In this document: positions 49,977 through 62,714 of the stretch, one piece after another
Layout: every line of letters starts with the position of its first letter
Numbering within the stretch: position 1 is the stretch's first letter
NCBI RefSeq assembly: GCF_001457635.1
Contig: NZ_LN831051.1
Coordinates: 1,736,001 to 1,800,000 of the forward strand
DNA length: 64,000 nt
Direction: 5' to 3'
From: Streptococcus pneumoniae
Lineage (GTDB): Bacteria > Bacillota > Bacilli > Lactobacillales > Streptococcaceae
Notes under the pieces: model-generated
Database searches by the model: none
Seen by the model: the letters and a program-made list of their open reading frames with translations, nothing else
Told to the model about the DNA's origin: nothing
Program-made: the position numbers and the translations under genes

Positions 49977-50068
49977 GCAAAAGAATGCAAAGGAATACCA
50001 AAGATAAAAATAAAAAACGTTGATTTAACAACGTTTTACCAAGGAATGCAAAAGAATGCAAAGGAATA
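49977..50068. repeat. 21-bp direct repeat next to the tmRNA 3' end
   Basis: GCAAAAGAATGCAAAGGAAT followed by A occurs at 49977-49997 and again at 50048-50068, two bases from the tmRNA 3' CCA. The unit is itself built of AAAGAATGC/AAAGGAAT half-repeats. The two copies bracket the tmRNA terminator. Confidence 0.85.
50013..50038 (-). terminator. tmRNA terminator
   Basis: AAAACGTTG/CAACGTTTT stem, followed on the minus strand by TTTTTTATTTTT. It lies 32 bases past the tmRNA 3' end. Confidence 0.85.
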
Positions 50069-50069
50069 A

Positions 50070-50414
50070 TGGAGCCGGTGGGAGTCGAACCCACGTCCAA
50101 ACACCTGCCAACATATTTGTCTACAACCATAGGTTATGTATTATTTTAACAGCCCCTCGACACATAACTCAAGTCTAGAAACTGCGAGTCTATCAATCTC
50201 TTATCAAGCCGCTAGACAAGGCTTAATCGTATCTCGCTAATAATAAGACCTGTCATTGAACACGAGCAATCCAAATCGGGTCACGCCTGCTGGTTTTTAG
50301 GCAGCTAGAGCGTAAGAAGTGTTATTTTTTGCAGTTATATTTAACTGAGCGTTTACGTCGCCACACGAGTCGCAAAATATGCCTCATAATGCCTGTCGAA
50401 TCCGTAACGACCCC
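50070..50414 (-). ncRNA. ssrA: tmRNA
   Basis: Rescues ribosomes stalled on broken mRNA. The 5' end GGGGTCGTTACGGATTCGAC and 3' end GGTTCGACTCCCACCGGCTC plus CACCA form the alanyl-tRNA-like part; CCA is encoded. The resume codon and tag read GCA AAA AAT AAC ACT TCT TAC GCT CTA GCT GCC TAA, i.e. AKNNTSYALAA, the pneumococcal-type degradation tag. Confidence 0.98.
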
Positions 50415-50750
50415 AAAAGACAATAAAACCATTATACCTTATCTAACTCAAAAATGCAAAAAGAAATCACATACCTAAAAAAGATACTATTCGAGAAATT
50501 TAGCAAACTGGAAGACTAACTACAACTTTTTCAGTGCATAACTTTACGATTGTAAATAGAGCTTACGAAATCCAATTAACACATACCTAAGATGAAGCTA
50601 TCTGTTTTGAAGAAATTCACGAAGAGAATTATTCTAAAATACTTTCAGATGAGAATTTTCGTACTCTCTTTATTTTAATTCATTTGAGTTTAAAAACTAT
50701 AAAATCAATCCTTATATTATTCGGACTACTTTTCACTTATTGCACCAAAA

Positions 50751-50857
50751 TATAGTAAAATGAAATAAGAATAGGACGAATAGATCAGGACAGTCAAATC
50801 GATTTCTAACAATGTTTTAGAATTAGAGGTGTACTATTCTAGTTTCAATATACTATA
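50751..50857 (+). repeat. RUP element 4
   Basis: 107 bp from TATAGTAAAATG to ATACTATA, close to RUP 2 in sequence and orientation. Confidence 0.88.
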
Positions 50858-50890
50858 AATAGGTTTCATTCGAACTTTAATAGACTATGA

Positions 50891-50936
50891 AAACCAGTGG
50901 AACTTACCCTGACACGGAATTCCACTGGTTTTTTCG
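50891..50936 (+). terminator. Orphan terminator hairpin
   Basis: Perfect 12-bp stem AAACCAGTGGAA/TTCCACTGGTTT (50891-50902 with 50920-50931), then TTT. No annotated plus-strand gene reads into it, so it may end an unlisted small RNA. Confidence 0.75.
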
Positions 50937-51037
50937 ATTTTTATCAGATTAACTTCTACTATTCTTAGCTGTGAAAATTAGTTTAAGACTTTAACTTATT
51001 TTCAGTCTTCTAATCTAAAGGCCACTTCCAGTAAAGA

Positions 51038-51062
51038 AAAATCAGGGTTCTCCTGACTTTTA
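51038..51062 (-). terminator. Terminator of the AI-2E family gene
   Basis: Minus strand AGTCAGGagaaCCCTGATTTTTC stem-loop directly at the end of the gene; the TAA lies next to the stem. Confidence 0.75.
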
Positions 51063-52169
51063 CTTAGCTAATTCTCTTTCTCGTTCTTTCATTATTTTAT
51101 GATTTTCATACAAACGGGATAAGAACTTAGAAATTTCTTTCAAGATAGAATAGGTTGGCACTGCGACAATCATTCCAACTACACCATAGATATTGCTTGA
51201 CAACAAAAGTAAAACTAAAATCGTGATTGGATGAACCTTCATAACACTTCCTACAATTCGAGGATATAAGATATTGCCATCTACCTGCTGAACAACAAGC
51301 ATATAAATCACTGCAATCAGCAGTCTATGGGGATCAGTGAATATATTTGCGATGATCATAGGAATCAAACCAATACTTGGCCCCACATAAGGAATTAAAT
51401 TGGCTACACCAGAAAAAATGGCAAAAACTAAAGCATATTTTAAACCAATAATACTATAGCCAATATAAGCCAAACAACCTATAATGATTGCGTCAATCGA
51501 AACTCCACTAATATAGCGAGCAATCGTCGCATTTAAATTCTTTAATAAGCCTGCAATATGCAAGCGATCCCTCTTTAGAATCGTTCTTTCAAGCATGGGC
51601 AAGAATTTATGTCCATCTAATAAGAAATAAACCAAAAAAACTGGAGTCATAATCAAAATCAAAACAGTACTGATAAGAGCTGACAAGACGCTCCCCACAC
51701 TATTTGATACGCTATTTAGGATATTTTGAAGAATATCAACATAGGATAAGTTTAACTGCTGAATTGTAGCTTCTACATCCAAATTCTGGAGCGCAGGATA
51801 ATTAGATAAGTCTATGATTAAGTCTTGTACTCGACTATAAATAGTTTGACTAGATATAATCAAACTAGATAACTGATTAATCAAAATAGGTAAGAGATAG
51901 ACAACACCTATGACCATTCCCCAGACCAAAGTACACAAGGTAATTAAAATACCAAGCAAACGATTGAGTTTACAGACTTTATTTAAGAAAGTAACAATAG
52001 GGTTTGTCAAATAATAAAGAAAGCCCCCTAATAAAAATGGAATCATAATTGTATTAAGCACGCTAACAAAAGGGTTAATCAAAGATCCCATCTGTCTCCA
52101 TAGGTAAAAGATGATGGTTAAGAGTAAAATTTCTGTGGTCCAAAAAAATAATTTATTTCTACGAAACAT
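51060..52169 (-). CDS. AI-2E family transporter (YdiK/PerM-type membrane protein)
   Basis: 369 residues with about eight membrane segments: pairs at 10-30 and 35-55, 70-95, 155-180, then 215-330. IFSGVANLIPYVGPSIGLIP is the family signature. Members are annotated as autoinducer-2 exporters, but many export other things or are Na+/H+ exchangers; substrate unknown. GGGAGG precedes the ATG. Divergent from the PBP3 gene. Confidence 0.87.
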   Translation of the reverse strand: MFRRNKLFFWTTEILLLTIIFYLWRQMGSLINPFVSVLNTIMIPFLLGGFLYYLTNPIVTFLNKVCKLNRLLGILITLCTLVWGMVIGVVYLLPILINQLSSLIISSQTIYSRVQDLIIDLSNYPALQNLDVEATIQQLNLSYVDILQNILNSVSNSVGSVLSALISTVLILIMTPVFLVYFLLDGHKFLPMLERTILKRDRLHIAGLLKNLNATIARYISGVSIDAIIIGCLAYIGYSIIGLKYALVFAIFSGVANLIPYVGPSIGLIPMIIANIFTDPHRLLIAVIYMLVVQQVDGNILYPRIVGSVMKVHPITILVLLLLSSNIYGVVGMIVAVPTYSILKEISKFLSRLYENHKIMKERERELAK

Positions 52170-52271
52170 GAGTTACCTCCCTCACTTTATTTTACCATAT
52201 TTTCAAAAAGCTTAACAGATGAATTATTAAAGCAAGAATATTTTTTTTCTTTATGATAGAATAAGACTACT

Positions 52272-53513
52272 ATGAAAAAAATATTTTTAACTTTGTTAAC
52301 TGTCTCTCTTTTAGGGGGTGTTTCTACTGCTGTTGCTCAAGATTTTACCATTGCCGCTAAACATGCGATTGCTGTTGAGGCAAATACTGGTAAAATTCTC
52401 TATGAGAAGGATGCAACGCAACCTGTCGAAATTGCTTCCATAACAAAATTGATTACTGTTTATCTAGTCTATGAAGCTTTGGAAAACGGAAGTATTACCC
52501 TCTCCACTCCTGTAGATATTTCTGATTATCCTTATCAATTGACGACAAATTCTGAAGCCAGTAATATTCCTATGGAGGCCCGTAATTATACTGTCGAAGA
52601 GTTGCTTGAAGCAACTCTGGTATCTAGTGCCAACAGCGCCGCTATTGCCCTAGCTGAGAAAATTGCTGGCTCAGAAAAAGATTTCGTCGATATGATGCGG
52701 GCAAAACTCTTGGAATGGGGAATTCAGGATGCCACTGTTGTCAATACGACAGGTCTTAACAATGAAACTCTAGGGGATAACATTTACCCAGGTTCTAAAA
52801 AAGATGAGGAAAATAAGCTTAGTGCTTATGATGTCGCTATCGTTGCTCGCAACCTCATCAAAAAATACCCACAAGTCTTAGAAATCACCAAAAAACCTTC
52901 TTCTACTTTTGCTGGGATGACAATCACTTCAACCAACTACATGTTAGAAGGTATGCCTGCTTACCGTGGTGGTTTTGATGGGCTAAAAACAGGAACAACA
53001 GATAAGGCTGGAGAGTCTTTTGTTGGTACTACTGTCGAAAAAGGCATGAGAGTCATCACAGTTGTTTTAAATGCAGATCATCAAGACAATAATCCTTACG
53101 CTCGATTTACAGCTACATCTTCCCTAATGGATTATATTTCTTCTACATTTACACTTCGCAAAATCGTTCAACAAGGCGATGCCTATCAAGATAGCAAAGC
53201 CCCTGTACAAGATGGAAAAGAAGATACAGTAACTGCAGTGGCTCCAGAGGATATCTATCTAATCGAACGTGTTGGGAATCAATCTTCTCAATCTGTTCAA
53301 TTCACACCTGATTCCAAAGCAATCCCAGCACCACTTGAAGCTGGAACAGTGGTTGGCCATTTGACTTATGAAGACAAGGACTTGATTGGTCAAGGTTACA
53401 TCACCACAGAGCGCCCTAGTTTCGAAATGGTAGCAGACAAGAAAATTGAAAAAGCCTTCTTCTTAAAAGTTTGGTGGAATCAGTTTGTCCGCTTTGTTAA
53501 CGAGAAATTATAA
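52272..53513 (+). CDS. dacA: D-alanyl-D-alanine carboxypeptidase, PBP3
   Basis: Trims the terminal D-Ala from peptidoglycan stem peptides outside the cell. 413 residues: signal peptide (1-22, cleavage near VAQ), penicillin-binding motifs SITK (S56-K59), SAN (119-121) and KTG (239-241), a C-terminal beta domain (about 290-390) and an amphipathic C-terminal helix (KAFFLKVWWNQFVRFVNEKL) for membrane anchoring. There is no Shine-Dalgarno sequence before the ATG; see findings. Confidence 0.96.
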   Translation: MKKIFLTLLTVSLLGGVSTAVAQDFTIAAKHAIAVEANTGKILYEKDATQPVEIASITKLITVYLVYEALENGSITLSTPVDISDYPYQLTTNSEASNIPMEARNYTVEELLEATLVSSANSAAIALAEKIAGSEKDFVDMMRAKLLEWGIQDATVVNTTGLNNETLGDNIYPGSKKDEENKLSAYDVAIVARNLIKKYPQVLEITKKPSSTFAGMTITSTNYMLEGMPAYRGGFDGLKTGTTDKAGESFVGTTVEKGMRVITVVLNADHQDNNPYARFTATSSLMDYISSTFTLRKIVQQGDAYQDSKAPVQDGKEDTVTAVAPEDIYLIERVGNQSSQSVQFTPDSKAIPAPLEAGTVVGHLTYEDKDLIGQGYITTERPSFEMVADKKIEKAFFLKVWWNQFVRFVNEKL

Positions 53514-53546
53514 AAAATCGCGATTTTAAACCGCGATTTTTTGATA
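53512..53546. terminator. Terminator after dacA
   Basis: AAATCGCG/CGCGATTT stem with flanking A and T runs (AAAAAATCGCG...CGCGATTTTTT), active in both directions. Confidence 0.88.
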
Positions 53547-53551
53547 CAAGT

Positions 53552-53701
53552 TCATCTTCAAAATCAAAGAACAAACTAGGAAGCTAGCCGCAGGTTGCTC
53601 AAAACACTGTTTTGAGGTTGTAGATGAAACTGACGAAGTCAGTAACCATACATACGATAAGGCGATGCTGACGTGGTTTGAAGAGATTTTCGAAGAGTAT
53701 A
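53552..53701 (-). repeat. BOX element 5 with one boxB
   Basis: Right end GATTTTCGAAGAGTAT (boxA), one boxB (CAAAACACTGTTTTG and CTGACGAAGTCAG), left end AAAATCAAAGAACAAAC (boxC). Lies between dacA and the convergent sufB gene. Confidence 0.92.
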
Positions 53702-53711
53702 AAATCAAATT

Positions 53712-55124
53712 TTATCCAACTGATCCCTCCATTTCATAGCTAATCAAGCGGTTCAGCTCAACTGCGTATTCCATTGGAAGTTCTTTTGTAAAGGGTTCTA
53801 CAAATCCCATGACAATCATTTCAGTTGCCTCAGATTCTGACAATCCACGGCTCATGAGATAATACAATTGCTCTTCTGAAATCTTAGATACTTTGGCTTC
53901 GTGTTCCAAAGCCACTTGCGAGTTGTGAATTTCATTAAATGGAATAGTATCTGATGCTGACAAGTCATCCATGATAATGGTATCACATTCAATGTGGGAA
54001 ACAGATTTCTTAGAGTTCTTGTTAAAGGTGACTTGTCCACGGTAGTCAACCTTTCCTCCACCTTTAGCGATGGATTTAGACACAATAGACGAGCTGGTAT
54101 GTGGAGCATTGTGAATCATCTTAGCACCCGTGTCTTGGTGTTGCCCTGCATTAGCAAAGGCGATAGAGAGCATGGTACCACGCGCTCCTTCTCCATCAAG
54201 GTAAACAGATGGATATTTCATAGTCGTTTTGGCACCCAAGTTTCCATCAATCCACTCAACAGTGGCATCCTTTTGAGCCTTAGCACGCTTTGTTACCAAG
54301 TTATAGACGTTATCAGACCAGTTTTGGATAGTTGTATAACGCATATAAGCTCCGTCCAAAGCAAAAATTTCTACAATGGCAGCGTGTAAGCTATTGCTTG
54401 AATATGTTGGTGCTGTACATCCTTCTACGTAGTGGACGCTTGCTCCCTCATCAACGATAATCAAGGTACGTTCGAACTGACCTATATTTTCGTTATTGAT
54501 ACGGAAATAAGTTTGAAGTGGAATATCTACCTTGACACCTTTTGGCACGTAGATAAAAGTTCCACCCGACCATACTGCTGAGTTGAGGGCTGCCAACTTG
54601 TTATCAGTCGGCGGTACCAACTTCGCAAAGTATTGTTTAAATAAGTCTGGGTATTCCTTGAGTGCGGAATCTGTATCTGTAAAGATAATACCTAATTTTT
54701 GGAACTCTTCCTTCATGTTGTGGTAAACCACTTCTGACTCGTACTGGGCAGAAGCCCCTGCTAAATAAGCACGTTCAGCTTCTGGAATCCCGATACGTTC
54801 AAAGGTTTCTTTAATCTTTTCAGGTACATCATCCCAAGAACGGGCTGGTTTGTCAGATGGTTTTTGGTAGTAGATTAAGTCATCAAAGTCAATCTCTGAC
54901 AAGTCTGCTCCCCAAGTTTGCATGGGCATTTTTTTGAAGGTTTCATAAGACTTCAAACGGAACTCCAACATCCACTCAGGCTCACCCTTAGCAGCAGATA
55001 ATTCACGAATAACACCTTCGTTGAGTCCTTTTCCTGTCGATAAGACAGGCTCTACATCGTCATGGAAACCAAATTTATATTCACCAAGGTCAATTGGTTT
55101 TGGTTCTACTCTTTCTTCAGCCAT
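53712..55124 (-). CDS. sufB: Fe-S cluster assembly scaffold protein SufB
   Basis: 470 residues, the usual SufB length. Right-handed beta-helix core with [20 protein letters not shown], the scaffold Cys in YVEGCTAP and the C-terminal [19 protein letters not shown] that follows the conserved Asp/Glu region. With SufC and SufD it builds Fe-S clusters. Last gene of sufCDSUB. Confidence 0.96.
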   Translation of the reverse strand: MAEERVEPKPIDLGEYKFGFHDDVEPVLSTGKGLNEGVIRELSAAKGEPEWMLEFRLKSYETFKKMPMQTWGADLSEIDFDDLIYYQKPSDKPARSWDDVPEKIKETFERIGIPEAERAYLAGASAQYESEVVYHNMKEEFQKLGIIFTDTDSALKEYPDLFKQYFAKLVPPTDNKLAALNSAVWSGGTFIYVPKGVKVDIPLQTYFRINNENIGQFERTLIIVDEGASVHYVEGCTAPTYSSNSLHAAIVEIFALDGAYMRYTTIQNWSDNVYNLVTKRAKAQKDATVEWIDGNLGAKTTMKYPSVYLDGEGARGTMLSIAFANAGQHQDTGAKMIHNAPHTSSSIVSKSIAKGGGKVDYRGQVTFNKNSKKSVSHIECDTIIMDDLSASDTIPFNEIHNSQVALEHEAKVSKISEEQLYYLMSRGLSESEATEMIVMGFVEPFTKELPMEYAVELNRLISYEMEGSVG

Positions 55125-55177
55125 AATATCCTTTCTTTCTTCATTTCTAATAATTCATAAGACAAAAGAAACTTGTC

Positions 55178-58104
<2,927 letters not shown>

Positions 58105-58131
58105 TTACTTCTCCTAAAAGATACGAGGGAA

Positions 58132-58902
58132 TTACAATTCTTCCTTGTAGTCGTAGCCAAGTTCTTCAGCTAGTTTTGCGTATCCTTCACGTTCCAAACG
58201 CGCAGCCAATTCTGGACCACCAGAAAGGACAACACGACCTTCCATCATCACGTGTACCACATCAGGTGTGATATAGTTCAAAAGACGTTGGTAGTGAGTG
58301 ATGATCATAGCACCAAAACCTTCACCACGCATGGCATTGACACCTTTAGACACAACTTTAAGAGCGTCAATATCAAGACCTGAGTCAATCTCGTCCAAAA
58401 GAGCAAATGTTGGCTCCAACATCAAAAGTTGAAGAATTTCATTGCGTTTTTTCTCACCACCAGAGAAGCCTTCGTTGAGGTAACGCTCTGCCATTTCTTC
58501 TTTCATGTTGAGCAATTCCATTTTTTCATCTAGCTTAGTAATAAACTCACGAACTGAAATCTTCTCATCATCTTCTTTACCCGCATTCATAGCGGCACGA
58601 AGAAACTCAGCATTGGTAATTCCAGGGATTTCTGATGGGTATTGCATAGCAAGGAAAAGTCCCATACGCGCACGCTCATCCACTTCCAACTCAAGGATGT
58701 TTACGCCATCAAACAAAACTTCACCTTTAGTTACTTCATAGTTTGGATTTCCCATGATAGCGGCAGAAAGAGTCGATTTACCTGTACCATTTGGTCCCAT
58801 GATAGCGGCAATTTCTCCTGTTTTCAGGGTCAGGTTAACCCCTTTTAAAATTTCTTTTCCTTCAATCTCAACGTGAAGATCTTTGATCTCTATTACTGAC
58901 AT
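58132..58902 (-). CDS. sufC: Fe-S cluster assembly ATPase SufC
   Basis: 256 residues from ATG 58900-58902 (MSVIEIKDLHVEIEGKEILK), with AAAGGAAC upstream; the upstream in-frame ATG is less likely. Walker A GPNGTGKST (36-44), signature GFSGGEKKR, Walker B LDEIDSGLD. It powers SufBCD. First gene of the operon. Confidence 0.96.
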   Translation of the reverse strand: MSVIEIKDLHVEIEGKEILKGVNLTLKTGEIAAIMGPNGTGKSTLSAAIMGNPNYEVTKGEVLFDGVNILELEVDERARMGLFLAMQYPSEIPGITNAEFLRAAMNAGKEDDEKISVREFITKLDEKMELLNMKEEMAERYLNEGFSGGEKKRNEILQLLMLEPTFALLDEIDSGLDIDALKVVSKGVNAMRGEGFGAMIITHYQRLLNYITPDVVHVMMEGRVVLSGGPELAARLEREGYAKLAEELGYDYKEEL

Positions 58903-58979
58903 GATAGTTCCTTTCTTTTTCAAAACTTTTACAGTACTTACTAGAAAAACGTCTGATTTCCCCAGAAATAGAGCAAAAA

Positions 58980-59012
58980 TTCTATAAATATACTTTTCTA
59001 GTATAACAAAAA
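58980..59012 (-). promoter_or_regulatory. Possible promoter of the suf operon
   Basis: Minus strand TTGTTA, ~17-base spacer, TATAGA(AT), directly after the terminator of the dnaX operon. The spacer holds ATACTAGAAAAGTAT, an imperfect palindrome. Hexamers are only fair. Confidence 0.45.
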
Positions 59013-59030
59013 AAAGCCTAAAAGGCTTTG
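59008..59030 (-). terminator. Terminator of the dnaX operon
   Basis: Stem AAAGCC-TTTT-AGGCTTT followed on the minus strand by TTTTTTG. Confidence 0.78.
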
Positions 59031-59051
59031 ATTTTGTCTGGAAGCTGAGGG

Positions 59052-59246
59052 CTAGTCTTTCCTATTAAAATGCTGATCGATGACATCAACAATTTTACCC
59101 ATCACATAACTGACTCGGAAATTTCTAAAGAGTAAAATTGCCCAAAAGGCTGCCATAATATAGCGGCCAGTCATCCAGGCTTCATTGAAAAAATAGGTCT
59201 CAGCAGCTGTAAATAGCGCCATAATAATAAATTGTTGTTTATTCAT
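59052..59246 (-). CDS. Small membrane protein (DUF3272-like)
   Basis: 64 residues, MNKQQFIIMALFTAAETYFF, with two hydrophobic segments (about 5-22 and 28-44) and a polar C-terminus. It follows dnaX by 27 bases. I recall similar streptococcal proteins as DUF3272. Function unknown. Confidence 0.72.
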   Translation of the reverse strand: MNKQQFIIMALFTAAETYFFNEAWMTGRYIMAAFWAILLFRNFRVSYVMGKIVDVIDQHFNRKD

Positions 59247-59273
59247 AAACTTATTGTATCATGAAATCTTTCT

Positions 59274-60929
59274 TTAGTCTTCCTCTACCTTCACTTTATC
59301 AGCCAAAAATTCAAATCCTTCTGGAATCAGGCTTTCTTCTACTTCTTTTTCAGTTTGAGAAGATTTGGCTTTGGCTGAAAAGGCTGCGCGAACTTCTTTC
59401 CATTCCTCCATGGAAATAGCTAAAATCTCAGGTGAAAAACCTGCCGCCTGACTGAGGATATTACCAAACATGGTATTGAGATTGTCTCGTTTCATAGTTT
59501 GACCAGCATTGAAGTTAGACTCAAAAGCAAGAATAGCATGGTGTTCATTGGCAGCAACCGGTTGAGAACCAACTAGCAGAGCCTTGTCCGGCCCACCTAG
59601 ACTTTCAATTACCTCTCCCCAGGCATTCTGCAAACGAATTAGATTTTGACGTGCTAAATCAGGATTTTCGACGGCCTCTTGTAAGATAGATTGCACTTTA
59701 TTGCGATCGACACGATAGACTGTTTTGCCCGTAGCTGGTCGACTAGGAGCTGGTGCAACTTGTTTAGGAACCGCACCTGCATTAGAAAGCTCTTGTTTGA
59801 GACGGGCAACTTCCTGTCTCAGCGTAGCAATTTCATTTTCAACCGCTCCTGATAGAGCTGGTTCGGGCTTGATTTCCGCCAAACGGACGGTCATCATTTC
59901 AGCATAAATCTTGGGCTGCAAACTAGACTTAATATCTGCTAAATTCACTGTTGCTAAGCGAATCATTTCAAACAGATTTTTTTGAGGAAGTGCCAAATTT
60001 TCTACAAAGACTGAACTATGATGAGTATTTTCTCCCCCTGTTTGAACAATTAACAAGTCTCTTAAATAGTGCAAAAGATCGGTCACAAAACGAGTCATGC
60101 TCTTACCATTGTCAAAAAGAAGATTCAAGCAAGACAAAGCTTTGGGAACATCCTGTTGAGACAAGGCCGCCACATAATCATCCAAGGCTGATAGGCTAAT
60201 GGTGCCAGTAATTTCTTCAGAGATAGCAGTCGTCAGCTCATTTCCCTGTGTCAAACTCAGGGCTTGATCCAAAATAGACAAGGCGTCCCGCATTCCACCT
60301 TCCGCCCGTCTGGCAATGATTTCCACAGCCTCTGGTTCAGAACTGATATTTTCTTTTTCTAAGATATAGTGAATATGTTCCTTAATATCCTGTGTCTTAA
60401 TTGATTTAAACTCAAAACGTTGCACACGGGATAGAATAGTAGCAGGAATCTTGTGCAATTCAGTAGTGGCCAAAATAAAGACTACATTCTGTGTTGGTTC
60501 TTCCAGCGTCTTTAGGAGGGCATTAAAAGCCCCTGTAGACAGCATGTGAACCTCATCTATGATATAAACCTTATAACGAGCAAGGCTAGGCGCATAGGTA
60601 GATTTATCACGAATTTCGCGAATTTCATCTACCCCATTATTAGAAGCTGCATCCATTTCAATGACATCTTCTAAACTACCGTCCGTCACTGCTTGACAAA
60701 TATAGCAGTTATTGCAAGGTTCGCCACCCACTTGATTGGGACAGTTCATAGCCTTGGCAAAGATTTTAGCAACACTGGTTTTTCCCGTTCCACGAGGACC
60801 AGAAAAAAGATAAGCGTGACTTATTTTCTCTTGCTCCACCGCTTGTTTAAGAGTCTTAGCCACAACTTCTTGACCAACTAACTGGGAGAAGTTTTGACTT
60901 CTATATTTTCGATAAAGTGCTTGATACAT
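59274..60929 (-). CDS. dnaX: DNA polymerase III subunit gamma/tau
   Basis: 551 residues. Clamp-loader ATPase with Walker A GPRGTGKT (44-51), zinc cysteines at 63, 72, 75 and 78, DEVHML (Walker B) and TLEEPT (sensor), then a C-terminal tau-like region (about 370-551). I see no obvious slippery frameshift site for a short gamma form. Stop of the GAF gene overlaps its start by one base. Confidence 0.95.
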   Translation of the reverse strand: MYQALYRKYRSQNFSQLVGQEVVAKTLKQAVEQEKISHAYLFSGPRGTGKTSVAKIFAKAMNCPNQVGGEPCNNCYICQAVTDGSLEDVIEMDAASNNGVDEIREIRDKSTYAPSLARYKVYIIDEVHMLSTGAFNALLKTLEEPTQNVVFILATTELHKIPATILSRVQRFEFKSIKTQDIKEHIHYILEKENISSEPEAVEIIARRAEGGMRDALSILDQALSLTQGNELTTAISEEITGTISLSALDDYVAALSQQDVPKALSCLNLLFDNGKSMTRFVTDLLHYLRDLLIVQTGGENTHHSSVFVENLALPQKNLFEMIRLATVNLADIKSSLQPKIYAEMMTVRLAEIKPEPALSGAVENEIATLRQEVARLKQELSNAGAVPKQVAPAPSRPATGKTVYRVDRNKVQSILQEAVENPDLARQNLIRLQNAWGEVIESLGGPDKALLVGSQPVAANEHHAILAFESNFNAGQTMKRDNLNTMFGNILSQAAGFSPEILAISMEEWKEVRAAFSAKAKSSQTEKEVEESLIPEGFEFLADKVKVEED

Positions 60930-61426
60930 TAAGATTTTTCCTCAAACATCGTAAAGTCCCATGTTGTCTTTTCAAGCAAAATAGCGACAAATTGTTCCAA
61001 ATAATCTCGATCCATAGCATCGTAATCCTCAATCTCTGAAGAATCCAGATCCAGAACTCCAAGTAACTGACCATTCTTCATCATCGGCACCACAATTTCA
61101 CTTTTAGCTAGACTATCACAAGAAATATAGTTGAGATAGGTCGTCACATCTCCAACAATAACAGTTTCCTGAAAGTGAGCTGCCTCACCACAAACACCCT
61201 TGCCTAGTGCAATACGGATGCAGGAAACACCTCCTTGGAAGGGACCTAAAACCAATTCCTTTCCATCGAACAAATAAAAGCCTGCAAATACGGTATTAGG
61301 AAAACGTGATTTTATAAGAGCACTGGCGTTGGAAAGATTAGCCAAAACATTGGTTTCGCCTTCCAATAGGAAGGACAATTCTTCATTTAACATTTGATAA
61401 CGTGATTGTTTTTCTGATTTTAACAT
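60929..61426 (-). CDS. GAF-domain free methionine-(R)-sulfoxide reductase
   Basis: 165 residues. The GAF fold keeps all three redox cysteines of fRMsr enzymes: [16 protein letters not shown] (two) and [13 protein letters not shown] (third). It reduces free Met-R-sulfoxide after oxidative damage. First gene of the GAF-dnaX-small protein operon. Confidence 0.9.
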
Positions 61427-61463
61427 AGAACTATTATATCAAAAAAGGAGCAGAGACAAAAGA

Positions 61464-61494
61464 AAAATCCCTTGTTTAGTAAACAAAGGATTTT
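61464..61494 (-). terminator. Terminator of rpsA
   Basis: AAAATCCcTTGTTT/AAACAAaGGATTTT stem just downstream of the rpsA stop, followed on the minus strand by TTTTCTTTT. Confidence 0.78.
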
Positions 61495-61511
61495 GTGAAT
61501 TTTCAATTTGA

Positions 61512-62714
61512 TTAAAGTTCGATATCACCAAACAAATCAGCCATTGAAAATCCTGTTTGTGTTTCTGGAAGTTCGAAATCACGCTTTTCTTGACGTCTTG
61601 GACGACGTGGACGAGCAGCACGTTTTTCTTCTTTTTGTCCTTCTTCTTGGGCTGGACGTTCTTCAAGAGCTTTAATAGAAAGTGACACGCGTTCTGCATC
61701 TGCGTTAACTTCAAGAACTTTAACTTGAACTTCTTGACCAACTTTAAGAGCTTCTTTTGGATTTTCAATCCGCTTGTGTGAAATTTGTGATACGTGAACA
61801 AGTCCATCGATACCTGGCAATACTTCAACAAATGCACCGAAGTCAGTCAAACGTTTAACTGTTCCTTCTACTACATCACCTTTAGCCAATTTTTGCTCAA
61901 CGCCATCCCATGGTCCTGGTACTGTTGCTTTAAGTGAAAGTGATACACGTCCTTCTTCTTCGTTAAGATCAAGGATTTTCACTTCAATTTCTTCACCAAC
62001 AGTTACAACTGATTTTGGTGATACGTTACGTTCATGTGACAATTCAGTCAAGTGAACCAATCCGTCAACACCACCAAGGTCGATGAAAGCGCCGAAGCTT
62101 GTGATACGAGCAACTTTACCAGTTACAACATCACCAACAGCCAATTTACCGAATACTTCAGCGCGAGCTGCTGCAGTAGCTGCTTCAACAACTTCACGAC
62201 GTGAAAGGATGAAGCGGTTTTCTTTAGCGTTAACTTCTTTGATTTTAGTATCAAATTCTTGACCTACAAAACGCTCAGCGTTACGTACGAAACGAGTATC
62301 CAACATTGAAGCTGGGATAAATCCACGAACACCTTCAAATTCTACTGAAAGTCCACCTTTAACGGCACGCGTTCCTTTAACAGTAACAACTTCTTCTTCG
62401 CGACCAACAAGTTTGTCCCATGCTTTGCGAGCTTCAAGGCGTTTTTTAGATACAAGGTATGTAACTGTATCAGTATCTTTACCAACTACTTGACGAAGTA
62501 CAAGAACATCCAATACTTCTCCTACTTTAACAAAGTCATTGATATCTGCATCACGATCGTTTGTCAATTCGCGAAGAGTCAAGACACCTTCAACACCAGT
62601 TCCAGAGATTGCAACGTTAGCTTGAGTCGCATCAACTGTCAATACTTCAGCACTAACAACATCACCAGTCTCAACTTGACTAACGCTATTTAGCAAATCT
62701 TCAAATTCGTTCAT
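61512..62714 (-). CDS. rpsA: Ribosomal protein S1
   Basis: 400 residues with four S1 RNA-binding repeats, e.g. GVEGVLTLREL (first), GFIPASMLD (second), ITSFGAFIDLGGVDGLVH (third) and LTDFGAFVEVLPGIDGLVH (fourth), followed by a basic tail (KEEKRAARPRRPRRQEKRD). Shorter than the six-repeat proteobacterial S1, as usual in streptococci. Strong codon bias. Confidence 0.95.
   Translation of the reverse strand: MNEFEDLLNSVSQVETGDVVSAEVLTVDATQANVAISGTGVEGVLTLRELTNDRDADINDFVKVGEVLDVLVLRQVVGKDTDTVTYLVSKKRLEARKAWDKLVGREEEVVTVKGTRAVKGGLSVEFEGVRGFIPASMLDTRFVRNAERFVGQEFDTKIKEVNAKENRFILSRREVVEAATAAARAEVFGKLAVGDVVTGKVARITSFGAFIDLGGVDGLVHLTELSHERNVSPKSVVTVGEEIEVKILDLNEEEGRVSLSLKATVPGPWDGVEQKLAKGDVVEGTVKRLTDFGAFVEVLPGIDGLVHVSQISHKRIENPKEALKVGQEVQVKVLEVNADAERVSLSIKALEERPAQEEGQKEEKRAARPRRPRRQEKRDFELPETQTGFSMADLFGDIEL

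Larger units (their letters stand above)
50415..51059. other. Intergenic region between tmRNA and the AI-2E family gene
   Basis: About 645 bases holding RUP 4 and two hairpin terminators. A 54-codon stretch without start codon (50591-50755; ICFEEIHEENYSKILSDENF) looks mildly coding and ends in the RUP; it may be a gene remnant. Nothing else recognised. Confidence 0.5.

Noticed and set aside
50591..50755. 54-codon open stretch ending in RUP 4
   Set aside because: No start codon or ribosome site; kept only as a possible remnant in the intergenic entry.
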